Positions 1-8,431 of a stretch of DNA of 64,000 bases are shown here, in pieces. The notes under the pieces are model-generated. The model searched no databases and was not told the origin of the DNA. It saw only the letters and a list, made by a program, of their open reading frames with translations. The translations under genes were made by a program, and so were the position numbers. How positions within the stretch are numbered: the stretch's first letter is position 1; each line of letters starts with the position of its first letter. Source of the DNA: an uncultured bacterium (lineage in GTDB: Bacteria > Spirochaetota > Leptospiria > Leptospirales > Leptonemataceae); assembly GCA_937928085.1 (NCBI GenBank), contig CALFVU010000008.1, forward strand, positions 310,001 through 374,000. Direction: 5' to 3'.

Positions 1-903
1 AATTAAATCCAGACCTTGAATAATACCTATTCCTATAGTTATGTTTTCGAAAATAAGCTGATATTGTTTAAATAACTTAACTCTTTCTTGAATTTGCATC
101 TCTAAAATGTTATTTAAATTAGTTGTTAATTGTCTTAGGTTTTCTTGAAATTGAACTTTTTCGCTAATATCGTGAATAATAAAAAAAAGAAACGTTTTAT
201 CTTTTAGCTTTATAGGGGTAGAATGTACTTCTACATCTTTTATCATCCCATTTGCTAATTTATGTTTCAAAAGAAAATAATTTTGCTCTCCAAACATTGC
301 TTGTCGGATTTTTATCTTGATCTCTTCTTTAGAAAGAGTATTGATATCATATATCTTCATTTTTAAAAAATCTTCTTTTGAATAGCCATAAAATTTACAT
401 GCTGATTGGTTTACATTAATAATCGAACCATCGATGGAATTAATTAAAAGCATAACAGCAGAATGTTGTTCAAAGATATTTAAATAAAATTCTAAGTCAG
501 CTTTCACTTGTTCTTGATGTTGAATTTCTTTTGTTATGTCAAACACATAACCAATATATAATTCTGGGGTGTCGTTTTTATATTTACATATTGTGTAATC
601 CTGAACCCAAAGTTTTTCACCATTTTTGGTTATTATTCTATACGGTGCATGCTTCCATCTTCTTTTTTTTAACACTATTGAATATTTTTGTACTTCTTGT
701 ATTACTTTTGGTAAATCTTGTGGATCAATTAAGTCTTTATAATTGATTTTGTTTTCTATCCACTCCTGTTTTGTATATCCTGTTAATTCTTCTACGTTAT
801 TCGTCACAAAAGATACGTTCCATTCTGAAGATGGCAACCAATGAAAAATCACAATCGGACCTTCGGAAAATAATTCTTCTATATAAGAAGATTCTTTTTC
901 CAT
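1..903 (-). CDS. Multi-PAS sensor protein, C-terminus beyond window
   Basis: The reading frame is open from an ATG at 903 to the left edge (301 codons seen, no stop). I translated it by hand. It shows a PAS/PAC module over about residues 1-125 (WNVSFVTNNVEELTGYTKQE, later GYVFDITKEIQ), a second over about 130-240 (GSIINVNQSACKFYGYSKED, later FFIIHDISEKVQ), a helical linker, and the start of a third (LIFENITIGIGIIQG). No signal peptide or membrane segment is visible, so it is probably a soluble sensor. The output domain (histidine kinase, GGDEF or other) lies outside the window. It starts 4 bases after the stop of the aldehyde dehydrogenase gene and is probably co-transcribed with it. No clear Shine-Dalgarno site precedes the ATG. 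Confidence 0.85.
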   Translation of the reverse strand, partial: MEKESSYIEELFSEGPIVIFHWLPSSEWNVSFVTNNVEELTGYTKQEWIENKINYKDLIDPQDLPKVIQEVQKYSIVLKKRRWKHAPYRIITKNGEKLWVQDYTICKYKNDTPELYIGYVFDITKEIQHQEQVKADLEFYLNIFEQHSAVMLLINSIDGSIINVNQSACKFYGYSKEDFLKMKIYDINTLSKEEIKIKIRQAMFGEQNYFLLKHKLANGMIKDVEVHSTPIKLKDKTFLFFIIHDISEKVQFQENLRQLTTNLNNILEMQIQERVKLFKQYQLIFENITIGIGIIQGLDLI

Positions 904-907
904 GTTA

Positions 908-2296
908 TTAAAAAATTCTAACTGTTTTTATGTTAGTAAATTCTAATAAACCTTCTTTAGATAATTCTCTACCATAACCTGATTCTTTAATTCCTCCAAA
1001 AGGCAATGCTGAATCTGACTTGACGAGAGAGTTTACGAAAACATTTCCAGCTTCGATTTCTGGTATGATTTGTTTTGCTAGTTCTAAATCTTCTGTCCAT
1101 AACGATGCACCTAAACCAAAAGAAGTATCATTTGCAAGATTGATCGCTTCTTGAATATTAGAGACTTTGTATACACTCGCAACAGGTCCAAATGTTTCTT
1201 CTTTGTAGATTCGCATATTTGAATTAATATTTTCTAAAACAGTAACATTATAAAAATATCCTTTTTCGAAATAAGCTTTGTTTCCTCCTAAGAGCACCTT
1301 AGCATTGTTTTGGATTGCATCTTGTACAATGCCATCTAAATTTTCTAGAAGATCTTTTCTTGCAAGAGGACCGATTCTTGTATGTTCCTCTAATGGATTT
1401 CCTAAAAAATTTGCATAAAGTTTCATTTCTTCTAAATATATTTCCATAAAATGAGTATAGATCTTTTCTAAAAGAATAAATCGTTTGGCAGCTATACAAC
1501 TTTGTCCCGAATTTTGGCATCTTGCAAGAGCTGCTGTTTTTGCAGCGTTTTCTATATTTGCAGAATCCAAAACTATAAATGCATCTGAACCACCTAATTC
1601 CATTACAGATTTTTTTAAGTATTTACCAGCAACTTGAGCAATACGTTTTCCTGTTGCAACACTTCCAGTTACAGATACTCCTGCAACTTCTGGTATCGAT
1701 AGCAACCATTCTGTAATTTCTTCTGTTCGTTCTTTTTCAATCAAAATGATATCAAAAACACTTTCTAGTCCCGATTCAAAAAAAATTTTTTGAATATGTA
1801 AAGCACATTGGGGAACATTTGGTGCATGCTTTAATAAAATACAATTTCCAGAAATCATTGCAGGGATTGCACAACGAAATACTTGCCAAAAAGGAAAATT
1901 CCAAGGCATAATTGCAAGAACTATTCCTAGGGGATTATATTCAATATAAGCTTTTTTATGAGAATTTGTCCAATGAGTTCTATCTTCGGGTTGTAAAAAT
2001 TCTTCTGATTTATGAAAATAGAAATCACATAATGAAGCACATTTTTCGATCTCTGCTTTTGCTTCGAGAATAGGCTTTCCCATTTCTAAGGTGATGATTT
2101 TAGCATATTTTTCTTTGTGTGCTCTTAAGTGTTTAGCTACTTCAGGTAAAACTTTTATTCTTTCAGATACTTTTTTTCTTCTCCATTCAGTAAAATTTTT
2201 TTTTAATTTATTTATTTTTTTGTTAACGTTTTCTAAACTGTCAGTTTCAATTTCGAAAAAAATTTCTTCTGTCGTCGGGTTTTGACTATAAAGCAT
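908..2296 (-). CDS. NAD(P)-dependent aldehyde dehydrogenase, succinate-semialdehyde dehydrogenase-like
   Basis: Complete aldehyde dehydrogenase of 462 residues. Visible family marks are the PWNFPFWQ cofactor-domain motif, the general-base glutamate in MELGGSD and the catalytic cysteine in NSGQSC. The short N-terminus and the sequence around PWNFPFWQVFRCAIPA resemble the Sad/YneI type of succinate-semialdehyde dehydrogenase. The substrate is inferred only; a broad-range aldehyde dehydrogenase is possible. The frame can also start at a TTG at 2311 (467 residues). I prefer the ATG at 2296, since neither has a good ribosome site. The PAS protein gene follows 4 bases downstream. Confidence 0.9.
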   Translation of the reverse strand: MLYSQNPTTEEIFFEIETDSLENVNKKINKLKKNFTEWRRKKVSERIKVLPEVAKHLRAHKEKYAKIITLEMGKPILEAKAEIEKCASLCDFYFHKSEEFLQPEDRTHWTNSHKKAYIEYNPLGIVLAIMPWNFPFWQVFRCAIPAMISGNCILLKHAPNVPQCALHIQKIFFESGLESVFDIILIEKERTEEITEWLLSIPEVAGVSVTGSVATGKRIAQVAGKYLKKSVMELGGSDAFIVLDSANIENAAKTAALARCQNSGQSCIAAKRFILLEKIYTHFMEIYLEEMKLYANFLGNPLEEHTRIGPLARKDLLENLDGIVQDAIQNNAKVLLGGNKAYFEKGYFYNVTVLENINSNMRIYKEETFGPVASVYKVSNIQEAINLANDTSFGLGASLWTEDLELAKQIIPEIEAGNVFVNSLVKSDSALPFGGIKESGYGRELSKEGLLEFTNIKTVRIF

Positions 2297-2379
2297 AATG
2301 TAATTTGACAAGATATTTTATACAATTTTAAACATCAAGTATATTTTACTTGAATTAATACAATAATTAGTATAAATAG

Positions 2380-3303
2380 TTAAAACCTTATCCGAAATTC
2401 AATCCCTGAAGTATGTTCAATAAAATCAGTGTTAAAAAAAGTAGCTCTTAAATTTTGATAGAAAATTCTGGTATGATAGTTATTGTATCGTATAGCACTA
2501 CTATAAGATCCAATAATATTCGTAAGATAAAAACTGATACCCATAATAAGAAATATACTCGAGACAGTGTGAGGTTTTTTTGATTGTTTTTCTAAGTTAT
2601 ACATATACATTCCACTACCTAAAAATACACTATTCCAAAAAAAAGAAAAAATACCATCCACGTAATGATGAGTATAGACATACCCTGCGCCGGGTAAAAG
2701 CGTAGATAAAATTCCAGCAATAAAAGGTCTTTTTGGAATAAAAGTTTGATGAAAATTTTCTATTTCTTTTAAAATTTCTTTCGTAATTTTTTTTACTTCT
2801 TCTGTAGAAGTTTCTTGGTATAGCTTTTCGTAATATTTTTGGGCATGTAAAAGATCTTCTTCAAAATAAATACTTCCAAAGATTAATTTCGAGTATTCTT
2901 TTTGTGTTTTAGGGAAATTTGAATTTTCAATTTTATAGATTTTAGAAAAACTTAAAGGAGAATATCCTAAACGAAGACTACCATATAAAGAAATATAATG
3001 ATAAACATATTCATTCAAATTCAAATCTAGAAATTCCTTTAGACTTTCTTCTTTTATTTTATAATGGTTTTCTTTTAATCTTAAATAATTTAAAATCAAT
3101 TTTGCATGGACTTCTGAATCAAATGGAAAATGTTTTCTGTAAGTTTCATAAAAAAGAATTGATCGTTCGTATTGTTTTTTATAATATAATGTATCTGCTA
3201 TAGTCAACATATCTTTTATGTAAATATTTTCATTTAGGTCTTTTGCCAGTAAAAGATTTATGGTCGAAAAAAATAAAACGAAATATTGGATTAAAAATTT
3301 CAT
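2380..3303 (-). CDS. Exported TPR-like protein with C-terminal membrane domain
   Basis: 307 residues. The N-terminus is a signal peptide (hydrophobic 3-20, ending LLLAKD). Residues about 25-190 are helical and repeat-like, in the style of tetratricopeptide repeats (YKKQYERSILFYETYRKHFP). The C-terminal 110 residues start with FIAGILSTLLPGAGYVYTHH and contain two or three membrane segments, a pattern seen in DUF5683-like proteins. Two other genes in the window (32207-32752 and 59874-60938) share this C-terminal layout. The start ATG overlaps the stop of the upstream gene (ATGA), so the two are translationally coupled. The function is unknown; an envelope role is inferred. Confidence 0.8.
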   Translation of the reverse strand: MKFLIQYFVLFFSTINLLLAKDLNENIYIKDMLTIADTLYYKKQYERSILFYETYRKHFPFDSEVHAKLILNYLRLKENHYKIKEESLKEFLDLNLNEYVYHYISLYGSLRLGYSPLSFSKIYKIENSNFPKTQKEYSKLIFGSIYFEEDLLHAQKYYEKLYQETSTEEVKKITKEILKEIENFHQTFIPKRPFIAGILSTLLPGAGYVYTHHYVDGIFSFFWNSVFLGSGMYMYNLEKQSKKPHTVSSIFLIMGISFYLTNIIGSYSSAIRYNNYHTRIFYQNLRATFFNTDFIEHTSGIEFRIRF

Positions 3304-4160
3304 AATTCAAATACTTTGATAATCAGTTCTTTAAATTTTTGTTTTATTTCTTCTTTTGAGATTTTCTCAATGAGATTCTGTAAATCGTTTTGATTGTAAA
3401 TCAAAAATTTCAATTCAATAGGTTTTGATTCTAAATCTTCGGGAATAGAAATTTCTAAGTTTTTTAAATTGATGAAAGATTCTAATTTTTTTTTAAAATA
3501 ATAAGATTCTTTTTTTCTTTGAAAGTACAATGGATAACGCAATTGTTTTATATGATCACGTATCGTTTCTTGAGTTTGTATGGTTAGTGAGTTTTCTTTT
3601 TTTTGCTTTTCCACATATTCGTAGAGAGTTTTAGAAATTTCTAATTGTTTTTCTAAAGAAAGATCATATAAATCCATAAAAATTTCTTTTAATAAGTTTT
3701 TTTTTATATTTAAAATAGTTAAGATTTTTAACCAGATATTTTGTACTTCATTATTGAATCTATTCCAAACTCTTATGATCTGAATTGGAAATTCATAGAG
3801 TTCGTATAAAATTTCAGATTGCGTACTAAAGCTTCTCCATTCTTCCCAGTCATTTCTTGTTTTATAGTTATCACTCCAATTTTTGGATAAAAAAAAACCA
3901 CTTGGATCAATTTCTTTAAAAAATTGATTCCACCATTTAGCAAGTTTAATAATATTTATATAATAAAACATATTTATAAAATCCCAAAATTCTTTTTTAC
4001 TTAGATCTTCTTTTTCGATGATTATACAAAAATTTGATTTTTCTCCACCGAGTATTAAATCGTTTTCTAAAATCACATCTGGAAAAAAAGTTTGCTTTGG
4101 TCGTAATTCTAAATAATATTTTTTGCTATAAAGAAAATTCGTTTTTTTATTGACTATCAT
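3300..4160 (-). CDS. Uncharacterised soluble protein, coupled to the downstream TPR gene
   Basis: 286 residues, rich in Lys, Glu and aromatic residues, with no signal peptide or membrane segment. I do not recognise the family. The first 50 residues are beta-like (YYLELRPKQTFFPDVILEND), the middle is helical with several tryptophans, and residues about 170-200 look like a coiled coil (SLEKQLEISKTLYEYVEKQK). The stop overlaps the ATG of the exported TPR-like gene, so the pair is probably one transcript. The start is an ATG at 4160, about 50 bases from the divergent oxidoreductase gene. Confidence 0.7.
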   Translation of the reverse strand: MIVNKKTNFLYSKKYYLELRPKQTFFPDVILENDLILGGEKSNFCIIIEKEDLSKKEFWDFINMFYYINIIKLAKWWNQFFKEIDPSGFFLSKNWSDNYKTRNDWEEWRSFSTQSEILYELYEFPIQIIRVWNRFNNEVQNIWLKILTILNIKKNLLKEIFMDLYDLSLEKQLEISKTLYEYVEKQKKENSLTIQTQETIRDHIKQLRYPLYFQRKKESYYFKKKLESFINLKNLEISIPEDLESKPIELKFLIYNQNDLQNLIEKISKEEIKQKFKELIIKVFEL

Positions 4161-4211
4161 TAAAACTTTTTTTTTGAATTGTTTAGTTTAATCAAATCAA
4201 AAATAAAAATT

Positions 4212-5003
4212 ATGAATTTCTTAATTTGTGGATTTGGCTATACAACTCAGTATTTTGTAAAATATTTTGCTAAAAATTATAAGATTTTAACAAGAAAAAT
4301 CGACGAAATTCCAAAAGAATATTTATACACAGAAGATTCTAAATTTTTTCCTGATATCGTAATTGATTCTATACCGCCAGTATGGAATCAAAAACAAGAA
4401 ATGATAAATCCAATTTATAAAGAAATTTTACTAAATTTATGGAATAAAAAAAAGTTTGTTTATATACATATAAGTTCTACATCAATTTATCCGGAAGAAG
4501 GAGAGTTTACAGAGTTGTCTTCAATTCCATATTGGAATGAAAGAGGAAAGCTTCGTTGGGATCTGGAAGAAAAAATTTTAGAAGTATTTCCTTATGCTTT
4601 GATAGTTAGAGCAGGAGGCATTTATGGAAAAGAAAGAAATTTAGTTGTTTCTTTAAAGAAAGGAGATTATAGAATGCTACCTGATTCAAATAGAATAGTT
4701 GCAAGAATCCATGTGTATGATCTATGCCAAATCCTTTTTCGTGCCGGCGAAAAACTTTTTGATGCAGGCATACAAGTGTCTTTATTTAAAGGACATAAAA
4801 GAAAAAATTTAATTTTAGCAGTAGAACCTAAAGGAATTCCCCAACAAGAAATTTTGAATTATATCGAAAATCAGTTTAAGATCCAAATTCCAATAACTCT
4901 ATTACCAGCAAAGAAAAACAGGGTTATAAAAAGTTTATATGCAGAATCTTTAATCCATTTTCAATATCCCGATATTTTTTCTGGGCTTAAAGATTTAGAA
5001 TAA
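4212..5003 (+). CDS. NAD-dependent epimerase/dehydratase-like oxidoreductase (atypical SDR)
   Basis: 263 residues from the ATG at 4212. A TTG at 4179 in the same frame would add eleven residues but breaks the expected N-terminus. The protein opens directly with a Rossmann beta-strand and glycine-rich turn (MNFLICGFGYTTQYF). It continues with HISSTSIYPEEGEF, the usual place of the SDR catalytic serine and tyrosine, and with LIVRAGGIYGKERN, typical of extended SDRs such as the YeeZ group of sugar-nucleotide epimerase relatives. A complete YxxxK motif is not obvious, so the reaction cannot be named. It is transcribed divergently from the 4160 gene. Confidence 0.75.
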   Translation: MNFLICGFGYTTQYFVKYFAKNYKILTRKIDEIPKEYLYTEDSKFFPDIVIDSIPPVWNQKQEMINPIYKEILLNLWNKKKFVYIHISSTSIYPEEGEFTELSSIPYWNERGKLRWDLEEKILEVFPYALIVRAGGIYGKERNLVVSLKKGDYRMLPDSNRIVARIHVYDLCQILFRAGEKLFDAGIQVSLFKGHKRKNLILAVEPKGIPQQEILNYIENQFKIQIPITLLPAKKNRVIKSLYAESLIHFQYPDIFSGLKDLE

Positions 5004-5051
5004 AAAAATTTCTATTGACCGATTGAAGTTAAAGATTATTAAAACCACTGA

Positions 5052-7094
5052 ATGTTAAGTTTTATAAACTTTCATATTGAACTTTCGAAAAACATTTTTT
5101 TTGATTTTACTATAATTTTCTTTTTAATTTTTTTTATTCCTATTGTATTTAAACGATTTAATCTACCATATGTGTTTGGATTTATTTTGTTTGGGATTTT
5201 TTTAGGTCCCCATGGTTTAGCTTGGATCAATAAAAGTGTATCTTTAGATTTTTTTGCAAAAGTAGGGATTTTATATATTATGTTTTTAGCGGGTCTTGAA
5301 TTAGATCTTAGGGAATTTCAAAAAAACAAAAACAAAAGTATAGTTTTCGGTAATTTAACGTTTTTTGTTCCTTTAATTTTAGCATTTATTTTGTGTTACT
5401 ATTTTTTAGAATATAATTTTTTAGCAAGTCTATTGACTGCAAGTATGTTTTCTACACATACACTACTTGCATATCCTATTGTTAGTAAATTTGGACTTGT
5501 AAAAAGAGAAGAGGTTGCTATTACAGTTGGAGGAACTATTATTACGGATACCTTGGTTTTATTGCTTTTTATTTTTATTGTAAATCATTTTAAAGGAAAA
5601 CTGAATCTAGATTTTGTTTCTCAATTTCTTTTTTTATTTGCAATATTTTTAATTATTATGTTTTATTTAATACCTAAAATTTCAAATTGGTTTTTTCAGA
5701 AATTACAAGCAGAAAAATATAGCCAATTAGCATATGTATTTACAGTGATCTTTTTCTCTGCATTCCTTTCAGAAATTTGTTATCTAGAGCCCATTATTGG
5801 AGCTTTTGCATCTGGTTTAGCTTTGAATCGATTAATCCCGAATTCATCTATTTTAATGCATAGAATTGAATTGATAGGAAATACTATTTTTATTCCCATC
5901 TTTATGATTTTTGTAGGTATGATTATTGATTTAAATTTATTGTTTAAGGATTGGGAAACTTTTAAGATTGCAATCATACTTTCTTTAGGAGCCATACTAA
6001 GTAAAGGTATTGCTTCGTATCTTTTAAAATTGATCTTTCCTTATAGTTGGAATCAAGTGAATTTAATTTTTGGTTTAAGTAGTGCACATGCAGCTGCAAC
6101 CTTAGCGGTAATTTTAGTTGGTTATGAACTCAAAATTATTGATGAATATATACTAAATGGAACAATCATTTTAATAATGCTTACTTCTTTATTTTCTTCT
6201 TTTCTAACAGAATACACAAGTAGAAAAATCATTTTGGAAGAAGAAACTATAATTGAAAAAGAAAAAGAATTCGATACACAAGAAACAATTTTAATCCCAG
6301 TTGTGAATTTTGAAAACATGAACGCTCTGATTGAATTTACTTTGTTGATCAATTCAGACACCTATTCTCAATCTTTAAACATATTAACAGTAGTACCGAA
6401 TGATGAACTAGCGGAATCTAATATTTTAAAAGCAAAAGCAAAAATTGAAAATTTTCTTTTACAAAATTCTTCAGAAGATGGAAATAAATTTAACATAATA
6501 GCTGCAATCGATCAGAATCCCGTCAGTGGAATTACAATAAAAGCAAAAGAAATTATGGCAGATATGATTATCTTGGGTTGGCCAAGTAAAACTTCGAAAT
6601 TAGAGAAACTTTTTAGTGGAGAAAAACTAATCAATTTAGTAAATAGTATTTATAAAAATATTTTTATTTGTAATTTTCATTATTCTATTACTACAAACAA
6701 AAGAATTATGCTTTTTTTAGGGAATCATAGTGAGAAAGAATTAGGATTTGAATTTTCTATAAAAAAAATACTTTCTTTAGCAAAAGCTTTAAGAATCCCC
6801 CTTTACGTATTATGTAATCAAACAATTCAAAATAAAGTCATTCAATTGATGAATGTAAAAAAACTCGATGTACATTTTATTTCTTATCAATGGAATGATT
6901 GGAATGATTTAGAAATAATTTTTAACAATTTACAAAAAGAAGATTTAGTAATCTTTTTATGTTCGAGAAAAGGATATGTATCTTATGTGAGTTATTATGA
7001 TTCGATTTTCGAAGAATTAAACCGTTATTTACCTTTGAATGATAAAATTGTTGTGTATTCCCAACAATCTATGATTGAAAAAACCATAATGTAG
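5052..7094 (+). CDS. CPA2-family cation/proton antiporter with C-terminal nucleotide-binding-like domain
   Basis: 680 residues. Residues about 1-395 form 11-13 membrane helices of the Na+/H+ or K+/H+ exchanger fold: LPYVFGFILFGIFLGPHGL, then MFLAGLELDLREF, then the acidic core GGTIITDTLVLL, and later GLSSAHAAATLAVILVGYEL. About 285 soluble residues follow, resembling paired universal-stress-protein modules (DMIILGWPSKTSKLEKLFSG is a UspA-like end). This layout is typical of KefB/NapA-like CPA2 exchangers whose soluble part senses nucleotides. It should act in the inner membrane in pH or potassium homeostasis; the ion is not determined. It is a single gene with no clear partner. Confidence 0.88.
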   Translation: MLSFINFHIELSKNIFFDFTIIFFLIFFIPIVFKRFNLPYVFGFILFGIFLGPHGLAWINKSVSLDFFAKVGILYIMFLAGLELDLREFQKNKNKSIVFGNLTFFVPLILAFILCYYFLEYNFLASLLTASMFSTHTLLAYPIVSKFGLVKREEVAITVGGTIITDTLVLLLFIFIVNHFKGKLNLDFVSQFLFLFAIFLIIMFYLIPKISNWFFQKLQAEKYSQLAYVFTVIFFSAFLSEICYLEPIIGAFASGLALNRLIPNSSILMHRIELIGNTIFIPIFMIFVGMIIDLNLLFKDWETFKIAIILSLGAILSKGIASYLLKLIFPYSWNQVNLIFGLSSAHAAATLAVILVGYELKIIDEYILNGTIILIMLTSLFSSFLTEYTSRKIILEEETIIEKEKEFDTQETILIPVVNFENMNALIEFTLLINSDTYSQSLNILTVVPNDELAESNILKAKAKIENFLLQNSSEDGNKFNIIAAIDQNPVSGITIKAKEIMADMIILGWPSKTSKLEKLFSGEKLINLVNSIYKNIFICNFHYSITTNKRIMLFLGNHSEKELGFEFSIKKILSLAKALRIPLYVLCNQTIQNKVIQLMNVKKLDVHFISYQWNDWNDLEIIFNNLQKEDLVIFLCSRKGYVSYVSYYDSIFEELNRYLPLNDKIVVYSQQSMIEKTIM

Positions 7095-7376
7095 TTTATG
7101 GGTGTAATAAGGAAATAAAAATTGAAAACTACTTTTTTATAAGGATTAAGATTTAGAATCTAAAGGTTTTGATTATTTTATACTCAAAAATTGGTATACC
7201 ATTTTCTGAAGGTAGTATGATTTCTATTGGTGTTAGAATTCTTCAATTATGTAATGAATATTGTAGAGGGTTTCTATGTGGACTTAATGATGATTTTGTA
7301 ATCTTTAATAGAAAATCAACAAAATTACTTAAAAAGTTAGTTTTATTTTTTCTTTTAATTCGTTATAAATATAATA
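7095..7376. other. Gap before the molybdenum cofactor leader; no supported gene
   Basis: About 280 AT-rich bases between the antiporter and the riboswitch-like leader. A frame starting with TTG at 7169 (or ATG at 7217 behind a weak GAAGG) runs to 7399, but its last codons enter the structured leader and its sequence resembles no family I know. I treat it as non-coding or as a gene remnant. The promoter of the moaA operon should lie here, but I cannot point to convincing -35 and -10 boxes. Confidence 0.4.
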
Positions 7377-7472
7377 ATCCTCCGATCCAACGCACCTAAG
7401 GCTTAAAGCTATGGTGTTTGGGCGATAGGGTAAAAATAGAAATGTTTTTACCTGCCGGATTTGCAAAGGAGG
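7377..7472 (+). promoter_or_regulatory. Candidate molybdenum-cofactor (Moco) riboswitch in the moaA leader
   Basis: The 100 bases before moaA can fold as a junction. CACC (7393-7396) pairs with GGTG (7413-7416) around an inner GCT/AGC. GGC (7421-7423) plus GGTAAAAA (7429-7436) pairs with TTTTTACC (7445-7452) plus GCC (7454-7456). AATCC (7377-7381), or alternatively ATCC (7385-7388), pairs with GGAT(T) (7457-7461). CCTCC (7379-7383) is also an exact complement of the Shine-Dalgarno GGAGG (7468-7472), so the leader can switch between ligand-bound and site-hiding folds. The order of helices and the GGGCGA...GAAATG...CCTGCC arrangement recall the Moco motif before E. coli moaA as I remember it. 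The class is inferred from position and layout. Confidence 0.5.
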
Positions 7473-7476
7473 TTGA

Positions 7477-8430
7477 ATGTTCAATGTTAAGGATTTTCCA
7501 TCAAAAAATTTACAAACAAAGCAAAAAAGAGTTTTTAGAACAATCCGATTAAGTTTAATTCCAGCTTGTAATTTTTCTTGTGTATATTGTAAAACGGAAA
7601 ATTCTTTCAATAAAAAATATTTAATAAGAAAACCTGTTTTTTTTATTAATATTATTCAAAATTTAAAACAATATATTCAAATACAAAAAATTCACTTAAC
7701 CGGTGGAGAACCTACACTTTACCCTTATCTAGCAGAAATCGTTCAAAAATTAAAGGAATTAAAAATTCCAGAGGTTTCTATTACCACAAATGGTACACTC
7801 CTTAAATCTAAATTCAATCAGCTATATTTTGCAGGATTAGATAGCATTAATCTCTCTTTAGATGCGGTTGAAGATTATGTTTTAAAACGAATGGGCACAA
7901 AAAAACGCTTTTCATTTTATGAGGATATCATTCAAATCATTCGAAATCATAATATAAATTTAAAAATTAATACAACTGTTTTGAGGGGTTACAATCACCA
8001 TCAAATTCTTGATTTGCTTGAATATTTTGGAAAAAGAAAAATTGTAGTAAGATTTTTAGAATATATGAAAATGGGAGTGTCTGAAAAGCTACATCAAGAA
8101 AGATTTTTTGGACAAAAAGAAATTTTAGAATTAATTCAAACAAAATATACAATTTTTGAATTACCACGAGAACCCCATTCGACTTCCAAATACTGGATTA
8201 CTAACGAAGGGTATCAGTTTGGAATTATAGCGAATCATTCGGATCCTTTTTGTTATGATTGTGATCGATTACGTATTGATTCTAATGGAAATCTTTATGG
8301 ATGTATTACTCAAAAACAAGGCATTCCGTTTTCTGAAAAAAATTCAGAAGAAATATTAAACAAATTATTGCAATATAAACAAAACTTCTTTGTGGGAAGT
8401 AATAATTTTATGTATGAATTAGGTGGTTAA
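7477..8430 (+). CDS. moaA: GTP 3',8-cyclase MoaA
   Basis: 317-residue radical SAM enzyme that converts GTP to 3',8-cyclo-7,8-dihydro-GTP, the first step of molybdopterin synthesis. The N-terminal cluster motif is CNFSCVYC (C31, C35, C38). HLTGGEPTLYP is the SAM-binding GGE motif. The second [4Fe-4S] cluster is held by C259, C262 and C276 (CYDC...GC). The protein ends in Gly-Gly, as functional MoaA proteins do. AAAGGAGG stands 4 bases before the ATG and is the strongest ribosome site in this operon. First gene of a tight four-gene Moco operon. Confidence 0.97.
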   Translation: MFNVKDFPSKNLQTKQKRVFRTIRLSLIPACNFSCVYCKTENSFNKKYLIRKPVFFINIIQNLKQYIQIQKIHLTGGEPTLYPYLAEIVQKLKELKIPEVSITTNGTLLKSKFNQLYFAGLDSINLSLDAVEDYVLKRMGTKKRFSFYEDIIQIIRNHNINLKINTTVLRGYNHHQILDLLEYFGKRKIVVRFLEYMKMGVSEKLHQERFFGQKEILELIQTKYTIFELPREPHSTSKYWITNEGYQFGIIANHSDPFCYDCDRLRIDSNGNLYGCITQKQGIPFSEKNSEEILNKLLQYKQNFFVGSNNFMYELGG

Positions 8431-8431
8431 A

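Noticed and set aside
4179-4211. N-terminal extension of the oxidoreductase from TTG
   Set aside because: It would put eleven residues before the Rossmann strand; the ATG at 4212 gives the expected fold start.
7169-7399. Open frame of up to 76 codons before the moaA leader
   Set aside because: Starts with TTG or an internal ATG with a weak ribosome site, resembles no family and runs into the structured leader. Kept only as a possible remnant.
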